Shown piece after piece: positions 15,800 to 24,143 of a stretch of DNA of 64,000 nucleotides (its first letter is position 1; every line of letters starts with the position of its first letter). Origin of the DNA: Jiangella alkaliphila (GTDB lineage Bacteria; Actinomycetota; Actinomycetes; Jiangellales; Jiangellaceae); contig NZ_LT629791.1 in NCBI RefSeq assembly GCF_900105925.1, positions 7,162,001 through 7,226,000 of the forward strand. Direction: 5' to 3'. The position numbers and the translations under genes were made by a program. The notes below the pieces were generated by a model. That model had not been told where the DNA came from and did no database searches. It worked only from the letters and a program-made list of their open reading frames with translations.

Positions 15800-17842
15800 T
15801 CACGATCCCACCGGCCCGATCACGACGTCGGCGGCCTCGACCAGGCCCTCCTCGCACAACAGCCCGGCGGCGCCGGACGGCAGCGCGTCGTCGTCCGCCG
15901 TGAGCACGGGGACGCCGTCGATCAGCGCCGTCAACGTCGATCCCGCGACGTCGAGCGCGAGGCTGTGGGTCCGCTCCATCGGCCAGTCGAGCCGCCGCTC
16001 GGCCAGGACCGCCGCCTCGTCGTAGAGACGCCGGACCAGCCGCAGCCGCCCGGCCCGGTCCACGACGACGGCGTAGTGGCGGCGCAGCCCGCGCACCCTG
16101 GCGACGACGCCGAACGACGCGGTCAGGCCGGGCGTGAGCGTCGCCGTGACGCGGTAGTCGGCCCACTCCTGGGCGCCGATCAGCCGCAGGCCGGTGCCCT
16201 CGTTCTGGATCAGCGTGAACGGGGCCGGGCCGGCCGGCCGGACGTGGTCGAGCGCGTCGACCCAGGCCCGCCGCCACATCGTGCCCGGTCCGCTCAGCGG
16301 CCGCAGCGTAAAGGCCGGCTCGCCGGTCCAGTCCAGCCGGTCCAGCAGGACGGCGCCGGCGGTAACGGCGATGCCCACCGCCGCGACCGGCAGGCCGCCG
16401 GTGTCGGGCACCGTCCAGGACAGCCGGGTCCAGCCGCCCGGGCCCAGCGTGGTCGATGGCGACGGCAGCGTCACCACCTCGTCATCGACGGTGTAGTGCC
16501 GGACGGCGATCCGGGCCGCGACCGGCGCGTCGCCGAGCCGGCGGACGTCCGCCCACACCGTCTGGCCTGGATAGAGCGCCGGCGAGGCGACGAACCCGTA
16601 GCCGTCGTCGACCGGGTACTCCGGCGGGATGAAGGTGTCCGTCGTCGCGACCACCTCGCCGCCGTCCGCCCGCACCGCCAGCGCCCCCGCGACGTGCCCG
16701 ACCCGTCCGTCGCCGGCCGTCACCGCGAAGCCCTGCACCGACCCCGGGAAGGCGAAGCCGTACCGCGCGCCGTCCTTCGGCCGGCTCGGCGGCAGCCCGG
16801 CCAGCGCCAGGCCGGACGCGACGATCGCGGCCGTCTCGCGGACCGCGTCGCTGATGCAGCGGCCGCCATCCGCGGTCGGCAGGTAGAGCCGGTCCGCCAC
16901 GGGCCCGCGCCAGTCCGCGCCGTCGAACGCCGCCAGGCCGCCGCGCAGGCCGAGCAGGCAGCCGAGGTTGCCGGAGTTGCAGTCGGTGTCCCAGCCGGAG
17001 GTGTTCACGATCCGCATCGACCGGTCGAAGTCGCCGCCGCCGTAGAGCAGCGACAGCACGATCAGACCGTGGTTGGGCATGACGTGGCAGTTGCCGCCGT
17101 AGCGGTGGTAGCCGTACTCGGCGTCCAGCCGCTCGCGGGCGGCCCGCCACGACGGCTCGGCGGCGTGCCAGGCCCGGATCGCGCCGATCATCGTCGCGAC
17201 GGCGCTGTCCGGCGGGATCACCGACAGCCCGCGGTCCAGCAGCGCGTCGATGTCGCTCTCGACGAACGCGTGCGCCTCCATCGCGGCCAGCAGCGCCGCG
17301 GCGTGCACGGCCTCGCCGTCGTGGCTGACCGAGGCCGCGCGGCGGGCGAGGCCGGCGGCCAGCTCGGGCCGGCCGGCGGCGACCATGGCCCAGCCGTCGA
17401 TGAAGATCTGCGCGCCGATCTGCTCGGCGACGACGGTGCCGTTGGTCGCGGCCGACCCGCTGGCCGGCGCCGCGATGCCGTGCTTGAGCCGCAGGTAGGC
17501 GGTGTGCTCGGTGGACATGCCCAGGCCGCCCCACCACAGCACGGTGCGGTTCTCGATCAGGTAGTCCAGCCAGGTCCGGCCGATCTGGGCCGGCGTGAGG
17601 TCCGCGGCGTCGCCGTGGTCGGGCAGCGCCCGCAGGAACGTGAACGTCCCGGCGATGTCGTCGTCGGTGACGACCAGCGGGACGCCGAGCCGGTCGTGGA
17701 CGTAGTACGCGACGTCGCCCAGCTCGCGCTGGATGCGCTCGTGCGTCCACCCCTCGACCGGCCGGCCCAGGTAGACGCCGATGATCTTGCCGAGCACGCC
17801 GGCGTAGACGCGTTCGGCGTAGTCGTCCGGGAGCGGGTTCAT
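15800..17842 (-). CDS. ADP-ribosylglycohydrolase-fold enzyme fused to jelly-roll domain
   Basis: A 680-residue protein. Residues 1 to about 380 follow the ADP-ribosyl-glycohydrolase/DraG fold: GVLGKIIGVYLGRPVEGW at the start, metal-binding TDDD at residues 59-62 and the later DTDCNSGN Asp pair. The C-terminal third, from about residue 540, looks like a LamG or 3-keto-disaccharide-hydrolase (DUF1080) jelly roll, with EWADYRVTATL, ASFGVVARV and LALDVAGSTLTALIDG. It lies between a sulfatase and three dehydrogenases, so a sugar substrate is more likely than ADP-ribosylated protein. No signal peptide is seen. Overlaps the sulfatase gene by ATGA. Confidence 0.8.
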   Translation of the reverse strand: MNPLPDDYAERVYAGVLGKIIGVYLGRPVEGWTHERIQRELGDVAYYVHDRLGVPLVVTDDDIAGTFTFLRALPDHGDAADLTPAQIGRTWLDYLIENRTVLWWGGLGMSTEHTAYLRLKHGIAAPASGSAATNGTVVAEQIGAQIFIDGWAMVAAGRPELAAGLARRAASVSHDGEAVHAAALLAAMEAHAFVESDIDALLDRGLSVIPPDSAVATMIGAIRAWHAAEPSWRAARERLDAEYGYHRYGGNCHVMPNHGLIVLSLLYGGGDFDRSMRIVNTSGWDTDCNSGNLGCLLGLRGGLAAFDGADWRGPVADRLYLPTADGGRCISDAVRETAAIVASGLALAGLPPSRPKDGARYGFAFPGSVQGFAVTAGDGRVGHVAGALAVRADGGEVVATTDTFIPPEYPVDDGYGFVASPALYPGQTVWADVRRLGDAPVAARIAVRHYTVDDEVVTLPSPSTTLGPGGWTRLSWTVPDTGGLPVAAVGIAVTAGAVLLDRLDWTGEPAFTLRPLSGPGTMWRRAWVDALDHVRPAGPAPFTLIQNEGTGLRLIGAQEWADYRVTATLTPGLTASFGVVARVRGLRRHYAVVVDRAGRLRLVRRLYDEAAVLAERRLDWPMERTHSLALDVAGSTLTALIDGVPVLTADDDALPSGAAGLLCEEGLVEAADVVIGPVGS

Positions 17843-19224
17843 CGGTCGTCGCCCACCTCGGCCTTCAGCTCGTACAGCAGCCGGGTCAGGTCGGTGCGCA
17901 CGTCGTCGTAGCGCGGGTCGGCGTAGACGTTGGCCAGCTCCAGCGGGTCCTCCTGGAGGTCGAACAGCTCCCATTCCGGCGCCATCGAGACGTCGCTCGA
18001 GCCGGTCGTGCCGAGCCCTTCCCCGTAGTAGTGGATCAGCTTGTACCGGCCGGTCCGCACGCCGTAGTGCGCGCACACCGAGATGGCCGAGAGGTGCTCC
18101 CAGTAGCGGTAGTAGAACGCGTCGCGCCAGCCGTCGACGTCACCCCGCTCGCAGACCGGGCGGATGCTGCGTCCCTGCAGCCCCGGCGGCCGCACCACGC
18201 CCGCGTAGTCGAGCAAGGTCGGCGCGAAGTCGACGTTCAGCACCATCGCGTCGCGCGTCTCGCCCGCCGGCAGCGCCCGCGGGTAACGGACCAGCAGCGG
18301 CATCCGCAGCGACTCCTCGTACATGAACCGCTTGTCGAACCAGCCGTGGTCGCCGAGGAAGAACCCCTGGTCGGACGTGTACACGACGATCGTGTCGTCA
18401 GCCAGGCCGGCGTCGTCGAGCCGGTCGAGGACGCGGCCGACGCACTCGTCGACCGCCGCGACGCAGCGCAGGTAGTCGGCGATGAACCGCTGGTACTTCC
18501 ACAGCCGCTCCTCCGGCCAGGTGAGGCCCGCGGGCACCGGCGCCTTGAGCTCCTCGGCGCTGAGGTGGGTGTCAACGCGGATCTTCGCGACGCGCGCGGC
18601 CTCGGCCCGGCCGGCGTGGTCGTCGTCGTAGGTCGAGGGCACCGGGACCGGCCGGTCGGCGAACAGGTCGCGATGCCGGTCGGCCGGGACCCACGGGCTG
18701 TGCGGCGCCTTGTGGTGCAGCATCAGCAGGAACGGCCGGTCCGGGTCGCGGCGGTCCAGCCAGTCCAGCGCGATATCGGTGACCAGGTCGGTGACGTAGC
18801 CCGTCCGCCGGGTGCGGGTGCCCAGCTCGATCAGCTCGGGGTCGACGTACTCGCCCTGGTCGGGCAGCACGTTCCAGTAGTCGAAGCCGGCCGGGTCGTG
18901 CCGTTCGCCGTGGCCGAGGTGCCACTTGCCGACGATCGCGGTCTGGTAGCCGGCCTGCTGGAGCAGCCGCGGGAACGTCGTCTGCCGGTTGTCGAGGTTG
19001 TCGTCGAGCGTGTAGACGCCGTTGCGGTGGCTGTAGGCGCCGGTGAGGATCGACGCGCGGCTCGGCGTGCACAGCGCGTTGGTGCAGAACGCGTTGGTGA
19101 ACCGCAGGCCACCGGCCGCCAGCCGGTCCAGCTGCGGCGTCGTCGTCACGGCGCTGCCGTAGCAGCTCAGCGCGTGCGCCGCGTGGTCGTCGGTCAGGAC
19201 GAAGACGATGTTCGGACGGGTCAT
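17839..19224 (-). CDS. Sulfatase, formylglycine type
   Basis: Type I sulfatase of 461 residues. It begins RPNIVFVLTDDHA, giving two metal-binding Asp residues, and carries the modification motif CTPSR with Cys52, to be converted to formylglycine by a sulfatase-modifying enzyme not seen here. GKWHLG follows, and TSDQGFFLGDHGW holds the late metal ligands. No signal peptide is visible, so it should act in the cytoplasm on an imported sulfated compound. It also resembles choline-sulfatase/heparan-type families. The neighbours suggest a sulfated sugar. Confidence 0.9.
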   Translation of the reverse strand: MTRPNIVFVLTDDHAAHALSCYGSAVTTTPQLDRLAAGGLRFTNAFCTNALCTPSRASILTGAYSHRNGVYTLDDNLDNRQTTFPRLLQQAGYQTAIVGKWHLGHGERHDPAGFDYWNVLPDQGEYVDPELIELGTRTRRTGYVTDLVTDIALDWLDRRDPDRPFLLMLHHKAPHSPWVPADRHRDLFADRPVPVPSTYDDDHAGRAEAARVAKIRVDTHLSAEELKAPVPAGLTWPEERLWKYQRFIADYLRCVAAVDECVGRVLDRLDDAGLADDTIVVYTSDQGFFLGDHGWFDKRFMYEESLRMPLLVRYPRALPAGETRDAMVLNVDFAPTLLDYAGVVRPPGLQGRSIRPVCERGDVDGWRDAFYYRYWEHLSAISVCAHYGVRTGRYKLIHYYGEGLGTTGSSDVSMAPEWELFDLQEDPLELANVYADPRYDDVRTDLTRLLYELKAEVGDDR

Positions 19225-19814
19225 CGGGCCACCAGGGTCGTCGCGGCGGTGGCCGGCGCGTGGCACAGCCGGGCCAGCACCATCGCGCAGACGGCGGGCA
19301 CGACGAACACCAGCGGCCACACGACCACCACCGCGGTCGCGCCGGCGGCCAGGACGACCAGGCACCGCACGGCCGTTCCCGGCGTCCCGAGGGCGGCCAG
19401 CACCGCGAGCCGGACCACCCGCGCCCCGGGCAGGTCCGGCTCCGCGAGCGCTGTGAACAGGTACGGCGTCGCGGCGAGGTAGACCACGAGCACGGAGATC
19501 AGCACCGCACCGGCGCCGACGCGCATCGCGTCAGGCAGCGCCGCGATCGCCCACAGGTCGCCGGCCAGGACCGCACCGGCGACCAGCCAGCCGCCGCCGG
19601 TCACCGTCGAGCGCCGAAAGCCCGAACGCATCGCCGCGACGAACTCGCGGGCGCCGGCCCGGGCCTCCGAGCGGGTGCGGGCCAGGCGGAACAGCGCCGT
19701 GGTGGCCGCCGGCGCCGTGACCACCGGCAGGCAGGCCAGCAGCCACAACGTCGTCAGCCAGACCAACTCGGTCGCGGCGGCCAGCAGGCGGTACAGCGGC
19801 GTGTCGGCGGTCAC
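19221..19814 (-). CDS. DUF624 (YesL-type) membrane protein
   Basis: A 197-residue membrane protein with about five hydrophobic segments, GTG start and GGAGG at good spacing. The early ELVWLTTLWLLACLPVVTAP stretch and TTALFRLARTR are typical of DUF624/YesL proteins, which accompany CUT1 sugar importers in Firmicutes and actinomycetes. Their role is unknown; an accessory role in transport is plausible. It lies between the binding-protein gene and the sulfatase gene. Confidence 0.75.
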   Translation of the reverse strand: MTADTPLYRLLAAATELVWLTTLWLLACLPVVTAPAATTALFRLARTRSEARAGAREFVAAMRSGFRRSTVTGGGWLVAGAVLAGDLWAIAALPDAMRVGAGAVLISVLVVYLAATPYLFTALAEPDLPGARVVRLAVLAALGTPGTAVRCLVVLAAGATAVVVVWPLVFVVPAVCAMVLARLCHAPATAATTLVAR

Positions 19815-19834
19815 CCCGTCCTCCTTCGCAATCG

Positions 19835-21223
19835 TCAGGAGCCGATCAGGTCCTGGGTCATCTCGTCTATCTCCCGCATGACCTCGGGGACGTCGTCGCG
19901 GCTGCCGGTCCACAGCTCGTCGATCTTGACCGAGTACACCGACGCCTCCCACTCCGCGTAGCGCTCGTGGAAGGTGAGCACGACGCCGTCCTGCTCGACC
20001 GGGCCGAAGAAGGCCGCGTCGAACGCCTCCCGCGGGACGACGTCCTCGGCCGGGTACGCGTTCTCGCCGAAGCCGATCCGCGCCGGCACCAGCGACCCCA
20101 TGCGGGAGATCTCCGGCAGCGTGTCCGGGTTCGCCATCAGGTGCTTCATCACGTCGAAGCTGACCTCCGCCGACCGGGTGGTCGACGGCAACGCGAACGC
20201 CGACCCGCCGACTTGCTGGAACCGGCCCTCCGGCCCGCGCGGGGTGGGCGCCACCGTCCAGGCGAACTTGCCCTGCACGAAGTCGTCGATGACGAACGCG
20301 GAGTCGTTGATCTGGGTGAGGATCGCGATCCGCTCGGAGCCGAACAGCGCGAAGTCGCCCGCCCCGCCCGCGTCGACGGTGTTGAGGTCGCCCGGCGTGG
20401 GCATCACCCGGTACTTGTGCATGGCGTCGACGAGGTACTGGACGGCCGCGATCGTGCCGTCGTCGGCGAGATGGCTGGTGCTGCCGTTGTCGGTGAAGAA
20501 GTCACCGCCGAACGAGCGGACCAGCCAGTACATCTGCACGGTGTGGACGGGCAGCGTCATGGCCCACGAGTTGTCGGGGTCGGGCGCGGCCTCCTTCAGG
20601 GTGATGGCCGCCTCGAGCAGGTCGTCGAGCGTCCAGTCGGCCGTCGGCAGGTCGACACCGGCCCGATCGAACCAGTCGACGTTGACGTACATGCCGCCGG
20701 CGACGATGTCGTAGGGCATGCCGTACTGCTGGCCGTCGAACTGGAACCCCTCGATCTGGCTGGCGAAGTACTCGTCCGGCCAGCCGTCCGGCGTCGCGGA
20801 GTCGATCAGGTCGTCGAGCGGCTCGATCAGGCCGGCGGCGGCGAACTGCGGCACGAAGCGCCCGTGCATCCAGCACATGTCGAGCGTGCCGCCGCCGGCG
20901 ATCGTGGTCTGCAGGGTCGGGAAGTAGTCGTTGAACGGGATGCCGTAGTCGATGTTCCAGTCGACGTCGGGCTGCTCGGCGTCGAAGTACTCGCCGGTGA
21001 AGCGCAGCCACTTCTCCATCTCCTCGGCGCTCTCCCACGACGACGCCTGCCAGTCGGTCAGCGAGGTCCGGTCGCCGGAGCCGCCACTGGAGCCACAGCC
21101 GGCCAGCGACGGCAGTCCGGCGACGGCGAGCGCGCCCAGCGCCCCGCCCAGGAAGCCACGGCGCGTCGGACGGGGGACCAGCAGGCCCGACCGCGTCCTC
21201 GCGTATCTCTGCTCGCGGTTCAT
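19835..21223 (-). CDS. Extracellular sugar-binding lipoprotein, Tat-type signal
   Basis: CUT1-type substrate-binding protein, 462 residues. The signal peptide has a twin-arginine TRRGFLGG motif (Arg21-Arg22) and a lipobox LAGC with Cys43, so it is probably exported folded and lipid-anchored. The mature part includes YFPTLQTTIAGGGTLDM and GGSAFALPSTTRSAEVSF. It overlaps the upstream permease gene by ATGA and has AGGAG before the start. This is a second importer, distinct in sequence from the one at 1934-3217. Confidence 0.9.
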   Translation of the reverse strand: MNREQRYARTRSGLLVPRPTRRGFLGGALGALAVAGLPSLAGCGSSGGSGDRTSLTDWQASSWESAEEMEKWLRFTGEYFDAEQPDVDWNIDYGIPFNDYFPTLQTTIAGGGTLDMCWMHGRFVPQFAAAGLIEPLDDLIDSATPDGWPDEYFASQIEGFQFDGQQYGMPYDIVAGGMYVNVDWFDRAGVDLPTADWTLDDLLEAAITLKEAAPDPDNSWAMTLPVHTVQMYWLVRSFGGDFFTDNGSTSHLADDGTIAAVQYLVDAMHKYRVMPTPGDLNTVDAGGAGDFALFGSERIAILTQINDSAFVIDDFVQGKFAWTVAPTPRGPEGRFQQVGGSAFALPSTTRSAEVSFDVMKHLMANPDTLPEISRMGSLVPARIGFGENAYPAEDVVPREAFDAAFFGPVEQDGVVLTFHERYAEWEASVYSVKIDELWTGSRDDVPEVMREIDEMTQDLIGS

Positions 21224-22095
21224 CCCTTCACTCCTGTCATTGCGATGCCACGGACGTAGTAGCGCTGCCCGACGATGAACATCAGCAGCAGCGGGAGGAC
21301 ACTCAGCGTCGACGCGGCCATGATCAGGTGCCATGGCGTGCGTCCCGGGTTCAGCGTCTGGAAGGCCAGCAACCCGACCGGGAGCGTCTTGTTCTCCATC
21401 GTGTTGATCATGATCAGCGGCCACAGGAACTCGTTCCACGTCCACAGGAACGTGAAGATCCCGAGCGTCGCGATGACCGGCGTGATGAGCGGCAGGACGA
21501 TCTGCCAGTAGATGCGCCCGAAGCCGGCGCCGTCGACGCGGGCGGCCTCCTCGAGCTCGGTCGGCAGTCCGATGATGAACTGCCGCATGAGGAAGGTGCC
21601 CCAGGCCGTGAACATGGCCGGCAGGATCAGTGAGGCCAGGCTGTCCACGAGCGACAGCGACCGCATGATGATGTAGAGCGGCACCATCAGCACCGGGAAC
21701 GGGATCATCATCGTCGCCAGGTAGCCGAGGAAGATCTTGTCCCGGCCCGGGAACCTGAGCCGGGCGAACGCGTAGCCCGCCATCGACGACGTCAGCACGG
21801 CGCCGGCGGTGGAGACGCCGGAGACGATGAGGCTGTTGAGGAAGAACCGGTCGAACGGCAGCGCGTTCCAGGCCTCGCTGTAGTTCGACCAGCGCCACTC
21901 CTGGGGCAGGATCGACGGCGGGAACTCGTAGATCTCGCCGGTGCTCTTCAGCGACGACAGCACCATCCAGGCGAACGGTGCGACGAACACCAGCGAGACC
22001 AGCGTGCAGGCCACGTACACCGCGATCGTGTGTCCCGACGGGCCGCGCCGGCGCCGCCGCGGGGCCGCCACAGCGGCCTGGGTGGTCGCGGTCAT
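21220..22095 (-). CDS. Carbohydrate ABC transporter permease, MalG type
   Basis: A 291-residue membrane protein with an Arg-rich N terminus, six hydrophobic segments and the EAA loop LEEAARVDGAGFGRIYW followed by LPLITP. It ends ...IAMTGVKG. Partner of the MalF-type subunit encoded just upstream with ATGA overlap. Confidence 0.92.
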   Translation of the reverse strand: MTATTQAAVAAPRRRRRGPSGHTIAVYVACTLVSLVFVAPFAWMVLSSLKSTGEIYEFPPSILPQEWRWSNYSEAWNALPFDRFFLNSLIVSGVSTAGAVLTSSMAGYAFARLRFPGRDKIFLGYLATMMIPFPVLMVPLYIIMRSLSLVDSLASLILPAMFTAWGTFLMRQFIIGLPTELEEAARVDGAGFGRIYWQIVLPLITPVIATLGIFTFLWTWNEFLWPLIMINTMENKTLPVGLLAFQTLNPGRTPWHLIMAASTLSVLPLLLMFIVGQRYYVRGIAMTGVKG

Positions 22096-23045
22096 CGTCG
22101 TGCCTCCCCGTAGACCCACCGCTTGCTGAGCCGCCACTGAACGGCCGTGATGGCGAAGATCACCAGGAAGAGGAAGAACGCCAGGGCGGCGGCGTAGCCC
22201 ATCCGGGAGAAGACGAAGGCGTTCTGGTAGATGTAATAGACGATCGTCGTCGTGCTGAACGCCGGGCCGCCCTCGGTCATGATGTAGAACTGGTCGAACG
22301 CCTGCAGCGTGCCGATGAACGACGTCACGAAGATGAAGAACGTCGCCGGCGAGACCATCGGGATCACGATGTACCGGATGCGCTGGAACCAACCGGCGCC
22401 GTCGACCCGGGCCGCGTCGAAGTAGTCGCGCGGGATCGCCTGCAGTGCCGCCAGGAAGATCAGCATCGGGTAGCCGATCCCCCGCCAGTTGCTCATGATG
22501 ATGAGCGCCGGCATCGCCCACGACGGGTCGGCCAGCCAGTTGGGCCCGTCGACGCCGACCAGGCCGAGCAGGTAGTTCATGATGCCGACGTCGGGGTTGT
22601 AGATCCAGGTCCAGACCACGGCGATGGCGACGGTGAGCGTCACGAACGGCAGGAACACGGCGGTGCGGAAGATCGCCAGCCCGCGCACCGCCTGGTTCAG
22701 CAGCAGCGCGAGGAAGAACGCGATCACCACGGCCACCGGCACGGCGCCGATCGAGAAGTAGAGCGTGTTGCGCATCGCCTTCCAGAACAGCGGGTCGTCC
22801 AGCGCGCGCTCGTAGTTGTCGACGCCGACGAACTCCGGGTCGCCACCCAGGCTCCAGTCAGTGAAGGTCAGGTAGAGCGCCATCCCGATCGGGACCAGGC
22901 CCATGAGCAGGAAGCCGGCCGCGTTCGGCGCGAGGAACAGGTACCCGGCCAGTGCCTCGCGGCCGCGGGCCGACCGGCCTCGACGTGGACGCGACGGGCC
23001 CGCCGCCGGTGCGGGCGCCGGCCGGACGACGTCGGCGGACGTCAT
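22092..23045 (-). CDS. Carbohydrate ABC transporter permease, MalF type
   Basis: A 317-residue membrane protein. After a basic cytoplasmic tail comes LAGYLFLAPNAAGFLLMG, then the usual large first periplasmic loop (FTDWSLGG, FVGVDNYERAL). The EAA loop is DAARVDGAGWFQRIRY, with IPMVSP after it. It overlaps the isomerase gene upstream by four bases. As with the first importer, no ATPase gene is present. Confidence 0.92.
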   Translation of the reverse strand: MTSADVVRPAPAPAAGPSRPRRGRSARGREALAGYLFLAPNAAGFLLMGLVPIGMALYLTFTDWSLGGDPEFVGVDNYERALDDPLFWKAMRNTLYFSIGAVPVAVVIAFFLALLLNQAVRGLAIFRTAVFLPFVTLTVAIAVVWTWIYNPDVGIMNYLLGLVGVDGPNWLADPSWAMPALIIMSNWRGIGYPMLIFLAALQAIPRDYFDAARVDGAGWFQRIRYIVIPMVSPATFFIFVTSFIGTLQAFDQFYIMTEGGPAFSTTTIVYYIYQNAFVFSRMGYAAALAFFLFLVIFAITAVQWRLSKRWVYGEARR

Positions 23046-24010
23046 GGCCTCGCCACTTCGTCCGCCTGCCCGGACCGGACCGCGTCGAGCAGGCTGCGCA
23101 CGTACGGCACCGCCGGCCCGGCGTCGGCCTCGGTCGTCGGGCAGAAGCAGAAGTCGACCGTCCACCACGGCAGCCCGGCCACGGCCGGCCCGAGCGCGTC
23201 GAGCACCCCGGCGAAGTCGACGCCGCCGGTGCCGAACGGCAGGTGGTTGCTGGTGTCGTCGTCGTGCAGCGATCCGTCGCTGTCGATGAGGTGCAGGTGT
23301 CCCAGCCATGGCGCCAGCCGGCGCGCGTACTCCACCTCACCGCCGTCGAGCAGCTCTGGGGCGGCGCCGTGCCGGGCGCCGGCGACCGCGCCGGTGTAGG
23401 CGTGCGCGGTGTCGAAGAGGACGCGGAAGTTCGGCTCGCCGACCTCGGTCAGCAGCCGGACGACCTGGCTGGGCCGGTTCAGCCAGAACCCGGGCTCGAA
23501 CTCCCAGAGCAGCGTGACGCCGGCGTCCGCGCAGCGCCGCGCTCCGGCCGCGAACGCGGTGACCAGCTGGCCGAACCGGGCCTCCGCCTGATCGGGAGGG
23601 ACGGCGTCCGGCCCGGTCACCGTGTCGGTGCGGACGGCCGTGATGCCCATGCGCCGGCAGAACGCGAGCACGGAGTCGAGCCGGCGCAGGTACGACTCCA
23701 GCGGCGCCTCTGCCGGCGGCACCGTCGTGAAGTCCGGCGCGTACGCCGAGATGCCCAGCCCGAGGTCGTCGACGAACCGGCGCAGGTCCGCACATGCGGC
23801 GTCGGAGTCGAGGTCCTCGTCGTGCGGATGCGGCCGGAATCCGTTGATCTCGATGGCGTCGTAGCCGGCGTCGGCGGTGAATCGGCACACGTCCTCGAAC
23901 GACCACGGACGGCCGGAGAACGGTCCGAACGAGAATGCCCAGCTGCCGAAGGAGATGCCGGGTTCGCGCGTTCCGTCGACCGCCTCTGGTGCCACCATGC
24001 GTGCGCACAC
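23042..24010 (-). CDS. TIM-barrel sugar isomerase/epimerase, first gene of the long operon
   Basis: A 322-residue protein of the xylose-isomerase-like superfamily: YDAIEINGFRPHPHDED, LLWEFEPGFWL, VLFDTAHAYTG, HLHLIDSDGS and WWTVDFCF supply the expected acidic and His metal ligands. The reading frame may start at the GTG at 24010 or, perhaps better, at the ATG at 23998; the ribosome-site evidence is weak for both. It is the promoter-proximal gene of the operon reaching to 8270 and is divergent from the PAS-AraC regulator gene. Confidence 0.8.
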   Translation of the reverse strand: MCARMVAPEAVDGTREPGISFGSWAFSFGPFSGRPWSFEDVCRFTADAGYDAIEINGFRPHPHDEDLDSDAACADLRRFVDDLGLGISAYAPDFTTVPPAEAPLESYLRRLDSVLAFCRRMGITAVRTDTVTGPDAVPPDQAEARFGQLVTAFAAGARRCADAGVTLLWEFEPGFWLNRPSQVVRLLTEVGEPNFRVLFDTAHAYTGAVAGARHGAAPELLDGGEVEYARRLAPWLGHLHLIDSDGSLHDDDTSNHLPFGTGGVDFAGVLDALGPAVAGLPWWTVDFCFCPTTEADAGPAVPYVRSLLDAVRSGQADEVARP

Positions 24011-24032
24011 CGCCTTTCACGTCGTTGTGTCG

Positions 24033-24121
24033 GTGCCTCGGCACGCTACCCGCCGGCGCCCCTGGGCAGCTTGTAAGGAAGCGCCCTATGATTGGAAAAT
24101 CCTGAACTCATGGCTGATTGG
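24033..24121. promoter_or_regulatory. Divergent control region with TGATTGG direct repeats
   Basis: Between the isomerase (minus) and AraC-type (plus) genes lie a GTGCC-TC-GGCAC inverted repeat (24033-24044), a TATGAT -10-like box (24087-24092, plus strand) and two direct copies of TGATTGG (24089-24095 and 24115-24121), 26 bp apart. Spaced direct repeats are the usual form of AraC-family sites, so these are candidate autoregulatory or operon control sites. Confidence 0.4.
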
Positions 24122-24143
24122 GCTGGCAGACAGTGGAGGTGTC

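Noticed and set aside
15776..17911. A 711-codon plus-strand frame opposite the ADP-ribosylglycohydrolase-type gene
   Set aside because: The minus-strand gene has clear metal motifs and overlaps its neighbours in register; the plus frame is low-complexity Arg/Gly/Pro without motifs.
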